Positions 52,201-62,344 are shown, counted from the first letter of the stretch. The stretch is DNA of 64,000 nucleotides from Whitmania pigra (GCA_021613335.1 JAJTWR010000101.1:1-64000); one strand, 5' to 3'. Made by a program: numbers and translations. The notes: generated by a model not told the origin, from the sequence alone.

Positions 52201-53414
52201 TTTTAAGTATTTATTTTTTATTGCAGTAAAAATATTTTAACCAACATTTATTACATTTCAGAAAACTACGGGATGCAACTTGATGACGTGCTCTCGATGC
52301 CGATGCAAATTTTGTTGGAGTTGTTTAGAGATGGAGACGGTTGATCCAGATGGATATTGCTATTGGCCCAATGCCCGCGGGCAGCACGGTTGTGGACGAA
52401 AATTGAGCAAAAAAGAATTGAAAATCAAGGAAGCAAAAATAAGTAATAATAATAATATTGATGATGGTGGTGGTGATGAAGATGCCAGGAGTGGTCAAGA
52501 GTTTTTTAAACAGTACTTTCACTAAAAGTAGAAATTGTTTTCTTTATAATATTTTTTTTTGCACATTTAACTTAATTACTTCATTGGGTTATTTTAAAAA
52601 GTTTTAAGTACTTTATTTCATAAAGCTAAAGATTAATTTAAAACAATTCTGTAATTCTAATTCCAACTTACCAGTCCTATGCTTTGTCAGCATTTTTTTA
52701 TGCAAAATCTTTTCAGAAAAATAAGTCTCAATTATTTTTTAACATTATTAGAAAAGTATTAAGATAATTATAAGACATTTTGTTTGACTTGTAAACTACA
52801 AAGCTGCTATTAAGTTTTGGCTTTTCTTAATTTTTTTTCAGTAAAAAATGTTGAAGCATCCAAAGACAAATTGGAAGAACAGAAAACAAATTTGGTAACA
52901 ACAGATCTGTCAGATGGACAATCGCTACTAGTAGATCAAACAAGTGGCATTGATTCAAAGATAGCTGAAAATCCAAACCCAAGTCAGACAACGTCTGATA
53001 AAAAGGCTATTAACCTACTAACTGAGAAATTGGAAGAATTAGATGATCTTTCAGAAAAATTAGAGAGTCAAGGTCAGAAGAATCAAGAAAATAAAACAGA
53101 ATCATGGATCAACTCGAACACCAAAAAATGTCCTAATTGTTCCATTAGTATTGAGGTACCTGTGCTTGACATTGTTATGTTTCAAGTGATTTAAACCACA
53201 ACTTACTATAACTTGAATGCTAATAATGGTTGTTTTGTAGAAGTGGATGGGATGCAATAGGATGGCATGTACCAAGTGTGGCTATAAGTTCTGCTGGTTG
53301 TGTCTCCAACAGTTAATAAATGAAAAAGATCGTCACTACGACACACCCTCAATGCCATGCTTCAGGAAACTGTTTGTTTATCCAGGGTTGAACCATAGAC
53401 TCGTTCGGTTTTAA
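49270..53414 (+). CDS. RNF14-like RWD/RBR E3 ubiquitin ligase with duplicated Rcat; one apparent frameshift
   Basis: RBR ligases pass ubiquitin from E2 through a Cys in Rcat (RING2) to substrate. Nine exons: 49270-49426, 49507-49628, 49830-50002, 50068-50259, 50334-50598, 51956-52104, 52262-52442, 52842-53155, 53241-53414. Exons 1-3 form the RWD domain (DEIMALQSIYEDGTF; PLVLNFSFPSNYPS). Exon 4 is RING1 (HSCPVCFLDKPGSQC; CKHIFCKECLSGFL). Exon 5 is the IBR (YCHACKFAFCTKCNMTYHG). Exons 6-7 encode one Rcat (KPCPSCGINIE / KTTGCNLMTCSRCRCKFCW). Exons 8-9 encode a second (KKCPNCSISIE / KWMGCNRMACTKCGYKFCW), ending in the family's PCFRKLF. Splice phases agree everywhere except in exon 4, where a GTGT near 50200 shifts the frame by two bases before LNCPSKDC. 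Exon 7 can also read through to a stop at 52525, so a shorter isoform is possible. Confidence 0.9.
50780..51570 (-). repeat. Unidentified insert in RNF14-like intron
   Basis: GC-richer than its surroundings. The - strand frame at 50788-50973 is basic and Pro/Lys-rich (GPSPENVRKLKRPKRLK), which resembles LINE ORF1 or gag-like remnants, but I cannot name a family. The rest of the insert has no sustained frame. Confidence 0.35.
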
Positions 53415-53960
53415 GGATAAAAACGCTAAGAACTGTAAGAACAAAAAAAATGTCTTTTGGTTAAATTCGTTTCTTTTGCTGTCGAAAGATTTTCTGTCTA
53501 AATAGCTTTTGAGGAAATAAACTTGGCTTAAGAAGATATTATTTCTTTTATAGCATCGTTGAAAATTTGAACTTCGAATCCTATATCAGTAATCTAGAAT
53601 CATTTGAAGAAATATATAATAATGTATAAATATCAGTAAATAAGAATATGTAATTTAAAATATGTAAAAGATCTCTAGCGAATGAAGTAGTTTTCATGTT
53701 TCTTTAGGAATCGGGCTCGTGAAAAGTGGCTTCGAAACTGGCAAAGTTTTGGATGAGCCGATCTGGTTAATAAGCAACTACGGATAGAGTTGGGTTTACG
53801 AAATTTACTGCCTCACTGCAGTTGGTTGGCTGAGTGGCCAAAGAAATGTCTTCCCTTTAAGGAGCTGACAAGCAAAAATCAAGCTTTCTTGATGGTAGGG
53901 ACACCATGACTACACTTAAATATAGGCCTGACTAGTGAAGATGTAAAAAAACATGTTTTT
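53415..53960. other. Intergenic, no gene seen
   Basis: Spacer after the RNF14-like stop codon. AATAAA-like sequence near 53515 could be its poly(A) signal. Nothing else supported. Confidence 0.45.
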
Positions 53961-53979
53961 TTTTGTCCGAGTTTTTTAT

Positions 53980-54224
53980 CATCTTTTTTCTATCATCCTG
54001 GTTGCCCTTCTTTGTACTCTTTCCAACACTTCTACATCCTTTCTCAAATGAGAGTTCCACACTTGCACACAGTACTCAAGGTGTGGCCTTACTAATGCCT
54101 TATACAATCCCAGTATTACATCCTTGTTCCTACTCACTACTGTTCTCCTTATCATTCCAAGTACTCTGTTTGCTTTTTTAGCAACTTCCATGCTTTGTAG
54201 AGATGCTTTTCCATTGTTCTGCTT
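53980..54224 (-). mobile_element. CR1-like LINE fragment (copy 3)
   Basis: The - strand reads MEVAKKANRVLGMIRRTVV, then HLEYCVQVWN, then VLERVQRRATRMI, matching LINE copy 1. It is bounded on the right at 54224 by the inverted-arm repeat, which cuts the LINE just after TTCTGC, and on the left at about 53985. Confidence 0.9.
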
Positions 54225-54540
54225 TTTTAGGGGGCAAACCCTCGCACAACCTGAGGAGACGACCTTTATTCGCTTCTAGCCAAACGTCACGGGGCCAAAC
54301 CCTCATAAATCATGACGAGATGTTTTTTGCATCTAGTCTAAAGTCCGGGGACAACGTCCGTAGTCCTAGACATCTCCAATATGACGTCATCAGACATTTG
54401 AAATGGTTTCATGTAAAAAAAACCACTTACAAGGAGCCATGTTAAAGTAACCAAATAACGAGTTGTCGGAGCAGTTGTGGCGAAAGCCAATCAGCATGGA
54501 GCGCTCATATTTATTTATTTGATTAAAGTCCGTTGCAAAA
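54225..54540 (+). repeat. Left arm of an inverted repeat (pair 62345-62650)
   Basis: From GGGGGCAAACCCTCGCACAA onward, about 310 bases match 62345-62650 in reverse complement with few changes. A second matching stretch follows (54590-54740 against 61225-61380, inverted). It is not obviously coding. Confidence 0.85.
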
Positions 54541-54589
54541 TAGCTCCGTCAAAACAGCTCAGGACAAAATAGCCCCGTCAAAATAGTTT

Positions 54590-54740
54590 GAATTCGTTTA
54601 TTTCAAAATTTTGAACAAGAAACCAAGAAAAACGTTATATACCAAGAGATATAATTCCTGTCTATTGGATAACCGGTTACAAAGTTATTAGTGTTGTGAC
54701 AACGCATCCCTGTTGTCAAGTGTATTAGCATAAAAACATT
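54590..54740 (+). repeat. Inner inverted repeat stretch (pair 61225-61380)
   Basis: The segment around TAATTCCTGTCTATTGGATA and ACCGGTTACAAAGTTATTAG recurs inverted at 61225-61380. The spacing to the outer arm differs on the two sides because the right side has about 0.8 kb of extra sequence. Confidence 0.75.
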
Positions 54741-54959
54741 TCGAATTTGAACCAAGACTGTTGAGCGCAAATAACTTGAAAAATAAGTGTCTGATGGCAA
54801 ATACTTTGGTACTGTGAGAAAGATAAATTAAATCTCTTCAGAATGAGACCTTAGTCAAAACATTTAGTCAAGTCTAAGTTACTGTTTAGGGCATTGAAAT
54901 GAGATTTTGAACCTGCTAGCGTCATAACACAGGCTTTTAACAATAGAACTTTCGCCCTG

Positions 54960-55765
54960 CTAGCCTTATTCAAGCCCCTGCTACATTAAATGTCTTTCAA
55001 CAGCTGCCGAACTTGGTAATATCGAATCAAGCTTGATGAATGCAGCACAAACAGTTGGATAATTGAGTAGACTTTGTACATTCCTTGCTGAATTTGATAA
55101 ACAACCATTAAGCTGTTCAGCTAACACATTATCACAAGAGTTTGGTACACATTCAATATAATCATATAAATCATCATTTTCACTGTTCTGAGCCGCATTT
55201 TCGGCGGAGGTGGTGATTGTTAACGATGTAGAGCTTATAGGTTTACAATCAGCACAGATATTAAAAAACAATAATTAATATTAATGTTGAATTAGTAGAA
55301 TGTCAGGTTTAAAATCAAGAAAAGTTTAGGGTTGTATTTCCTTTAGAAACATAATGCCTTAAAGTTTTTTCACAATAACTTCAGTGAAGCATTCTTTAAA
55401 TATTTTACTATTCATTTAAAAAAATTTAACAAAATATAACAAAATCTCAATTTATATAAAACGTTTTCAAAACACAGCTACTAAGAGTAATAATTCAGAA
55501 GTGAGAGTATATAAACAAGAAATGGTGTTACTAAGCAAAATGGTGGTAAGCAAAAGTTGAAATCAAAGAAACAAAGCTTATAAAGTGATGTACTGAAAGA
55601 AAGTAATGTACCAAATTGAAAAATTGAAAAATTTTTTTTGCTCATTTTATTTTAAAGTTTTATTAAAAGTAGTTAACTATTTGTAGTTATTAAAAAAATC
55701 TACTTTAACTACTATTAGTTAGTAACTAGTAGTTAACTACTTATAGTTAGTAACTACCCATCTTT
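54960..55765 (-). mobile_element. hAT-like element fragment
   Basis: On the - strand, 54981-55271 encodes a decayed hAT C-terminal region (NYPTVCAAFIKLDSILPSSA), paralogous to 40430-40535. AGTAGTTAAC subterminal repeats and GATGGGTAGTTACTAAC at the right end (about 55740-55765) tie it to 39708-41795. It contains stops and is inactive. Confidence 0.75.
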
Positions 55766-55823
55766 TAAAAAGTTGTTTGAAAATAGTAGAACTATGACTC
55801 TAAATGAGTACGATTTATGAGGA

Positions 55824-58124
55824 TTAGGTCCAATTTGAGCAAGAATGGAACTCGGCATTGAACATAGTGACTTTAAATTTGTTGACCGATAAGCAGTTCG
55901 TCACTCTTTTCAAGGGCAGCTTCCAAACGCCAATAATTTCCGCCAAACCAGGAGGCCCATCTCTAGACACGCAGAGTGGAGGAATTAAGGAAAACGGTGG
56001 AATTTCGAGGTTCAGTTCTCTCATTCTGTTTCGAGCAGAATAGTTCAGCTCTGAATTTAAAGACTTCTTGGAAAACGTGGTCGTTATGAGGAAACCGTTA
56101 GAGTTATTCGAGAAAACGCTCAATATTCTGAAATGCAATTTACGCTAATATTAAACTCAAACTTACTTCAGATATTTTAATTATGTTCACTATTTACAGC
56201 TAATTAACTAGTTATTCTATTATATAAAGCAACTGTCATGATGTGTCCTGTTCGAACACGTTCCGCAATGCCACATGAGCCCTTAGAAAGGGGCATTGGC
56301 GCAACCAGCGAAAAATGCTGGGGGGGAGGCTCAAGTTTAGAAAAGGGACGAAAGCCCGACGCAGTCGAAAAATCTTTGAAACTGTTCAAATCAAAACTAC
56401 CAATTATAATTAATAAAAAATCAAAGATAGAACAGATTATTATTATTATGAGTTAACCTATCTTCTGTCTGCAGTCTTATTTTGTATCTTAAATAATTTA
56501 TTAATGAGTTTGTCTATCTTCTGTCTCAAAGTTTCAAACCAGTTAAATTCCCTTCGGATTTGGAAAAATTGCAGGGTCTCTCCTATTAAGCCTGGGGGGG
56601 GGGGCGCAAGCCCTCTCAGCCCCCCCCCCCCTAGTTGCGCCACTGGAAAGGGGCAATATATATTAATAATAATAATATTGTTGTAAACGAGGTTTTTAAA
56701 ATTAATTAAGTTTATATTGCTAATGTAATTAAATTTATATTTAATTATATTTGGTAACTTTTTCGTGCACATGGTCTCGCTATTATTGCTATAGAAAGCA
56801 TTCTCGCTAATCACCTGACAATTAGCGAGAATCCAAACAACTCAGAAGCCCAAATATCCTTTTGCATCCTTAAGTACCTCATTCCTTAAACATTTAACTT
56901 CTGTAATTCAGTTCCGTTAACTGAATACGCTCTAATAAACGTATTAGTTATTGTTTATTTGCGGACTCCCGGGTTATTTCAATATTTTTATACGTATAGC
57001 ACCATAAGCGTTAGGGGCGCTCAACCATTTGTATAGCGCATCCATGGGTGATTTGTGTGGGTGCAAGCTGGGTTGTGAACACGGCTGTTGCCTTTACCGT
57101 TGTTCGCAGGTACGTAACCCATTCGACCAACCTGTAGCTTTTTTTTAATAAAATGGTTTCAAGAAGCGACTATGATGCTATGAATATGGCGCTACATAAG
57201 TTATAATAGGTAATGGTATGCATTTTGAGACAATTCCAAGTTTAACCTCATGGCGTCGTTTGTGACGAGATGTTGGAGCATCATGCGACAAAGAATGATA
57301 TCGTAATCATGTAATTTCTCAGCCGTAGCAATATCCTTATTTATGAAATTCCATCGTGCATTCAAATACTTCTTCTTGTGGTGTTCTATCAACTCTGGTA
57401 CAATGTCCATTCCAGTGTAATCGACATCATCTCTATTGGAAAGGAATCTGCTCATCCAGGCAAAATCACCACAGGGAACATCCAGAATCTTGACTAAGTA
57501 GTTACTTCCTTTCGTCATTTTGATGTCGTTAATGATTTTATGCAGTACACCCATGATTTCTTGAGCGAAATGCAAAGTCGAACCAGGTCCTGTTAAAACG
57601 ATAATAGCAAGATAATTGTAATTGTAATTGTAACTTCATTTATATAGCGCCATATGCATAATAAAATTGCGATTGTTTGATTTAATTTTGAACGGGTTGT
57701 ACTTCAGATTTAGAGACGAACAAAACTTTAATGTTCACTAACCCGAGGCGCTGAGAGTTTCTTTTTCGTCTGAATATTTCCCCCAAGCTCTACTTTTGAA
57801 AACCTTTTGAAAAGATTGTACTCTCCCGGTCGGTGACTCAGTCGCACTAGTATAAACTGGAATGAAGTTCTCAATTTTGGTCGTCTTAGAAACATTTCCA
57901 AGAATCACTTCGGTGATACAGTGTCTTACACGACCATCTGGTCTAACCATAAACACTGGAAAATCGGAATCCCGTTCCGTCAATAAATTGCAAATACCGA
58001 CTCGTTTCAAGAGAAAGACGTTCAATACCAACGTCAGGCCACAGACAAGGGCTACGGATATTATTCCACGGTAGAAGAAGGAATGCCCCATTGCATGAAA
58101 TGACATCTTTATATCATCATCCAA
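55824..58124 (-). CDS. Membrane-anchored class I SAM-dependent methyltransferase
   Basis: Three exons, 57743-58124, 57247-57589 and 55824-56127, join in phase to exactly 342 codons plus stop. Residues 1-20 are cytosolic. A hydrophobic anchor (GIISVALVCGLTLVLNVFLL) at about 20-39 suggests a type II membrane or Golgi/ER protein. The middle exon carries the SAM-binding fold: motif I VKILDVPCGDF, then DVDYTGMDIVPELI, then DYDIILCRMMLQHL. The last exon has NGFLITTTFSKK and LNLEIPPFSLIPPLC, typical of the C-terminal part of this uncharacterised methyltransferase family. The substrate is unknown. Intron 2 holds a solo LTR (56679-56981), a SINE and a G/C tract. A start at 58106 is also possible. Confidence 0.85.
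56590..56645. repeat. Poly-G/poly-C hairpin tract
   Basis: A run of G (about 12) is followed, after a short loop, by a run of about 12 C. The sequence next to it (TAGTTGCGCCACTGG) is typical of a transposon end; a related but diverged piece is near 56295-56335. Confidence 0.55.
56679..56981 (+). mobile_element. Solo LTR with 4 bp target duplication
   Basis: 303 bp homologous end to end to the LTRs of the element at 58548-60465, from TGTTGTAAAC to GGGTTATTTCA, but diverged. Flanked by ATAT at 56675-56678 and 56982-56985. No internal region is present, so it arose by LTR-LTR recombination. It lies in intron 2 of the methyltransferase gene, opposite to its transcription. Confidence 0.9.
56990..57138 (-). 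mobile_element. tRNA-derived SINE, second copy
   Basis: The - strand has TTGGTCGAATGGGTTACGTA and GTTCACAACCC in the A/B-box positions, and GCGCTATACAAATGG further on, paralogous to 26830-27015. It ends next to a T-run at 57139-57146. Confidence 0.65.
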
Positions 58125-58547
58125 CGCTCGATAAAGCTCTTTTAATGCTTGACTGGATTTGGTTCGGCTTTTTATTTTTCAAACGCTGCACTGCTGTTCT
58201 ATCTAGGGAAGTACTGACTTTCACAGACCAAATTTAAGACATTTGAAAATATTTCTTGGGTGATATTGAGCAACTTGGTAACGAGAATCATAAATCTTAG
58301 TTACGCAGAGGATTATACTTTAATCAAATAAATAAATAAATAAATCAGCAGAAAAGCTAAGAAGAATCATGCAAATCAGAAATTTTTGTTTTGATGCTCT
58401 GCGTTAAGAAGCTCTCAAATGAATCTCAAACTTATTCATAATAAGCATAAGATTGTAGTGCAGTTATGTAAGCGTCAAGGTGACGAAATTAATCGATCTT
58501 GAGAGAAACGAATAACAGCTGGCTGGGCCGGATTAATTATAAAGTAT

Positions 58548-58855
58548 TGTTGTATACTTAGATTTTTGAAAATTAATTAAGTTTATATTGCTAATATAAT
58601 TAAATTTATACTTAATTATATTTGGCATCTTTTCCGAGCACGTGGGATCTATTTTTGCTACAGAAAAGCATTCTCGATAATCACCTGACAAACAACGAGA
58701 ATCAAGACAACTTGGAAGCCCAAATATCCATTTGCATCCTTAAGTACCTCAATCCTTCAACACTTAACTTCTATTATTCAGTTCCGTTAACTGAATACCT
58801 GCTCTAATAAACTTATTAGTTAACTTACTTATTTGCGGACCCCCGGGTTATTTCA
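58548..58855 (+). repeat. 5' LTR
   Basis: Begins TGTTGTATAC and ends TTATTTCA. AATAAA at 58806-58811 is the likely poly(A) signal. A 61-codon frame inside it is repeated in the 3' LTR and is not a gene. Confidence 0.92.
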
Positions 58856-58856
58856 T

Positions 58857-58874
58857 TGGTGTCAGGAGTGGGAT
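58857..58874 (+). promoter_or_regulatory. Primer-binding site, tRNA-Leu type
   Basis: TGGTGTCAGGAGTGGGAT starts one base after the 5' LTR. It is the exact complement of the 3' end, CCA included, of animal tRNA-Leu with the ATCCCACTCCTGACA T-arm/acceptor sequence. Confidence 0.88.
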
Positions 58875-58889
58875 CCCAAAAGGTAAGTC

Positions 58890-60146
58890 ATGAGCAAGGC
58901 CTTAGAAGATTTAACTTTTGCTGAAATGAGACGTGAGCTTAAGTTGAGGCAAATGGATTCGAAAGGCTCCAGAGAAGAATTGCAAGATCGTCTGCAGTCG
59001 TGGATAATGGATCAGGGTGAGGATCCAGAGGATTATTTATTTGTTGATCCATTCCAGAAAATGTTTTTGATGGGCTTTGAATCCATAAAGTCAGAGTTCA
59101 ACAATCTATCCAACAAGTGGGAAGTGATGGAAGATAAGCTAGCAGTTGTCATAGAAAAGGTAACTGAGGTTTCCTTCGACGGGACCGCCACTAGGTATCA
59201 ACTGGGGAAGACTCCAGCAGGCACCAAAAACATCATGCCAGCTGAAGCATCAGCAGTGCACCCGATTGCCTCACTGGTTTCGGTTGAGAAAGAGACCGAG
59301 GAAATTGTAAATGGAAGAACTTTGGGGAGCGAAGTGTTTCTTCCATGGAGTGAGGAATCGGGGAAGGAGCTGAGGAAAGAGCTGGGTGAGGAGAACGGTG
59401 TTGAGGAGACCTTTGTTGATGTGAGTGATGGCAGTTTGGGGGTTGACGAGGACAGTCCAATAGTGGAGCTCCTCATAAAGATGGGAAATGTTGAGAATAA
59501 AGACAGCGGTGAGCTGAGGGAGAGTTTTGCAAGCTCCAAAGAAGTCGCGCCAGTGCCCGATGAGCCAGTTCAGTGCACGATTGCCTCGTTGGTATCGGTT
59601 GTGGAGAGAACCGAGGAAATAATTGAAGGGGGGACTTTGGGAGAGACCAGAGTGGAGCCTCCTCGCGTTGAGGAATCAGTGGAGGAACTGGGCCCGGAGA
59701 ACAGTGGCGATCGATTTGAGTTGGGAGTTTCCGAATTCGATTCAGCTGTGGATATCGTGGAGGTTGGGGCTGCGGACGTAATTGTAGCTGAGAGGGGAGA
59801 TATTGGCGGTGAGATACTCGGCGTTCGTGAGTACATGGTTGATAAAGTTGGATCAATGTCTGAGACGTTTATTTGTGGAGTTCTCAGCCAGAGCGGGCTT
59901 TCTGGCCTTCGGAGGTCGTCGGAGACTCGAGGCGAACATTTAGTGCTGTTGGTTGTTTTGCTGATCTTTTTCAGCAAGCGTTTTAGTAGAGATGCGAGAG
60001 GAGGACGGGCTCGCATTGAAACAGTGGTGGTACGTGGGCATCATGTTAGAGATTGTGTCCCGAGAGTAAAAATGAAGGTGGCACACATTCGCCGACTGGC
60101 GAAGTACCACGTTAAGCAGCAGTCTGTTCGGGACGAACAGATTTAA
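58890..60146 (+). CDS. SAP-domain gag-like protein of the LTR element
   Basis: 418 residues; the ATG is 15 bases after the primer-binding site. Residues 5-40 are a SAP motif (LTFAEMRRELKLRQMDSKGS, then ELQDRL), a fold that binds AT-rich DNA or RNA. Residues 50-93 (LFVDPFQKMFL to VIEKVTEV) are helical and perhaps coiled. Two acidic repeats follow: IASLVSVEKETEEIVNGRTL at 126-145 and IASLVSVVERTEEIIEGGTL at 231-250. Residues 350-361 are strongly hydrophobic (HLVLLVVLLIFF). The C-terminus is very basic. I see no CCHC knuckle or polymerase motif. It may be a reduced gag, with the C-terminus a relic of the lost downstream gene. The frame is uninterrupted. Confidence 0.85.
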   Translation: MSKALEDLTFAEMRRELKLRQMDSKGSREELQDRLQSWIMDQGEDPEDYLFVDPFQKMFLMGFESIKSEFNNLSNKWEVMEDKLAVVIEKVTEVSFDGTATRYQLGKTPAGTKNIMPAEASAVHPIASLVSVEKETEEIVNGRTLGSEVFLPWSEESGKELRKELGEENGVEETFVDVSDGSLGVDEDSPIVELLIKMGNVENKDSGELRESFASSKEVAPVPDEPVQCTIASLVSVVERTEEIIEGGTLGETRVEPPRVEESVEELGPENSGDRFELGVSEFDSAVDIVEVGAADVIVAERGDIGGEILGVREYMVDKVGSMSETFICGVLSQSGLSGLRRSSETRGEHLVLLVVLLIFFSKRFSRDARGGRARIETVVVRGHHVRDCVPRVKMKVAHIRRLAKYHVKQQSVRDEQI

Positions 60147-60157
60147 GGAGGGTGTAA
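60142..60157 (+). promoter_or_regulatory. Polypurine tract-like stretch
   Basis: TTTAAGGAGGGTGTAA immediately precedes the 3' LTR. AAGGAGGG is the likely plus-strand primer, though short. Confidence 0.6.
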
Positions 60158-60465
60158 TGTTGTATACTTAGATTTTTGAAAATTAATTAAGTTTATATTG
60201 CTAATATAATTAAATTTATACTTAATTATATTTGGCATCTTTTCCGAGCACGTGGGATCTATTTTTGCTACAGAAAAGCATTCTCGATAATCACCTGACA
60301 AACAACGAGAATCAAGACAACTTGGAAGCCCAAATATCCATTTGCATCCTTAAGTACCTCAATCCTTCAACACTTAACTTCTATTATTCAGTTCCGTTAA
60401 CTGAATACCTGCTCTAATAAACTTATTAGTTAACTTACTTATTTGCGGACCCCCGGGTTATTTCA
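60158..60465 (+). repeat. 3' LTR
   Basis: No difference seen from 58548-58855 when the two are aligned by eye. Followed by the target duplication GTAT at 60466-60469. Confidence 0.92.
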
Positions 60466-60469
60466 GTAT

Positions 60470-61220
60470 ATTAAGTATAAAACGTTAACACATAACCTAA
60501 TATATAATTAATACACCTTTAGTTAGGAAATACTGAACCAATGAATAAACACCCTTATCTATTAGTTGTGTCCAAATCATCTGAGTTATGCAACGGACTA
60601 TAATCAAATGAATAAATAAATAAATATTAGTTATGTTTGAGTGCATTTGCGGGACCAACGCGTTCTTTCAAAATGCTTGAAAATCCATGATGAATCAATA
60701 TGTTGACGCCGTTGCGTTGAAATTGTGAAGAAGACAAACAGCTTCTCAGAACAAAAAATTGTACAGCATTCTACAACATTTTTCCCAATCAAGTTTAAAT
60801 AATGTAATAAAGGATCCAGGACACAAGACAGTTCTTCTCTCTCACTTTAGCTTGTACACCATTGTACTTGCCTCCCATTCTTTGAGCTGTTTTGGCGGGG
60901 ATCCAATTTTTGACCTTTCATTCCATGTACTTCGCTCACGATCCTGCATGGCTTTCTGCAAGTGGGTGGTAGGTGGTAGCTGGGAAATCCATAAACTCTA
61001 CCGTCGAATCATCTGCTTTGGGAACGACTTACTAATACCGTATTAGCAATACCAATACTCAAAAAGTATTGGCGCGATAGGAAGTGGCGATTTTAACTTT
61101 CAACTTATTAAACCAAATATTCACTTAGGATAGGTTCATAGTTTGCCAACAAATATAGCAATTCTAAGAAAATTCCTCTATTTTCTTTGTCAAGAGTCTT
61201 GATTTAAATTCGAATTCTTT
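60470..61220. other. Repeat-poor spacer, no gene seen
   Basis: The frame at 60759-61046 has no recognisable domain and no splice context. I treat it as chance. A tail-like AATAAATAAATAAATA is near 60615. Confidence 0.4.
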
Positions 61221-61224
61221 TTAT

Positions 61225-61380
61225 GTTACACACTCGACAACAGGGATGTGTTGTCACTAGACTAATAATTTTGTAACCGGTTATCCAATAGACAGGAATT
61301 ATATCCCTTGGTATACAACGAGTATTTTTTGTGTTTCTTGGCTTCTTGTTCAGAATTTTTAAATAAACGAATTCAAACCA
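61225..61380 (-). repeat. Inner inverted repeat stretch, right side
   Basis: Reverse complement of 54590-54740, including TAACCGGTTATCCAATAGAC. Confidence 0.75.
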
Positions 61381-61949
61381 CTAAAATCAATACAAAAATC
61401 TACGGCAAATCAATCACAAACGACCAAAAAAAAAAATTGGTGACCCGCCATAACAGCCCGGCGACAAAATATATTGTCAATGTATTTAACAAAATACTTT
61501 GTGAGTTTAATACATTAACCAATAACTGATTCCAAATTTAATTCGAAGTTAGTGGTTTGAATGCTTTTATGACCGTTTTGAGTTTAATTGGTATCAGGGA
61601 ATTTCATTAAGTGGAAGATTTATCGTCTAAAATATTATTAGGATTCCGGCAACTTCCTCACTTTACATGGACTTTTCAAGTTGGTATTTAATATAAATTA
61701 TCGATTGACAAGCAACATGTGAATTTACCAGAAACTCATTAAGTCACGAAGGTTCCTTTGGTCGTTTAATTTCTTTTGATCCTTCCCCGAGTTCCCGTTG
61801 CAATGTGTACAATGAAGGGTTTGAATTGGAATTTAATCTATCGATTGACGTACAACATATTCGAGCCACACAAAGTGAATCACCTTATCGAACTCACCTT
61901 ATCATCATGTCATGTGAACTTGTAACAAATCCACAATGAACCAATTTTA

Positions 61950-62078
61950 CCGATATTTTGACGGGGCTGTTTCGTCCTAAGCTATTTTGTCACTGGGCTA
62001 AACAGCTGACGGGGCTGTTTTGACGGAGCTATTTTGACGTTGGGCTATTTTGTCGCTGGGTTGTTATGACGGGGTGCC
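61950..62078. repeat. GACGGGGCTGTTTT terminal repeat region
   Basis: Imperfect units of GACGGGGCTGTTTT and GGGCTATTTTGTC end in GACGGGGTGCC at about 62068-62078, the same terminus as the minisatellite element at 28456-28948. A related inverted piece is at about 54535-54590. Confidence 0.65.
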
Positions 62079-62344
62079 CAAAAAATTACATTATTGGTTA
62101 CAAATTTTACTGAACAGCAACAATTGGATCCTTGAAACAAAATTAATTGTTTATTCATTAAAGTAAATTGTTAAAAAATATCGCGAACGGAGGCGATGGG
62201 AGAAAAATCTGCAATTTTTACGGACGTCTTTTATAGACGACTCCTGAATTATATGATAACTTTCCATGTATATATAAAAGCCTTTATATAAAGCAATAAG
62301 CAGACATTATCTTTATAAGCTCTTTAAGTCCAAGTCATCTTAGT

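Larger units (their letters stand above)
58548..60465 (+). mobile_element. Non-autonomous LTR retroelement carrying a SAP-domain ORF
   Basis: Complete structure: target duplication GTAT (58544-58547 and 60466-60469), LTRs 58548-58855 and 60158-60465 (308 bp each, no difference seen), a primer-binding site at 58857-58874, one ORF, and a purine-rich stretch just before the 3' LTR. No protease, reverse transcriptase or integrase fits in the 1.3 kb interior, so it must use enzymes from another element. The 4 bp duplication and the primer type suit the Ty3/gypsy group; this is inference. Absence of LTR differences means recent insertion. Confidence 0.93.

Noticed and set aside
58622..58807. 61-codon ORF in the LTR, repeated at 60232
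   Set aside because: Identical only because the LTRs are identical; it overlaps LTR control signals and has no family match.
59198..60016. Reverse-strand ORFs opposite the SAP protein
   Set aside because: Pro/Ser-rich antisense shadows of a GAG/GTT-rich coding sequence.
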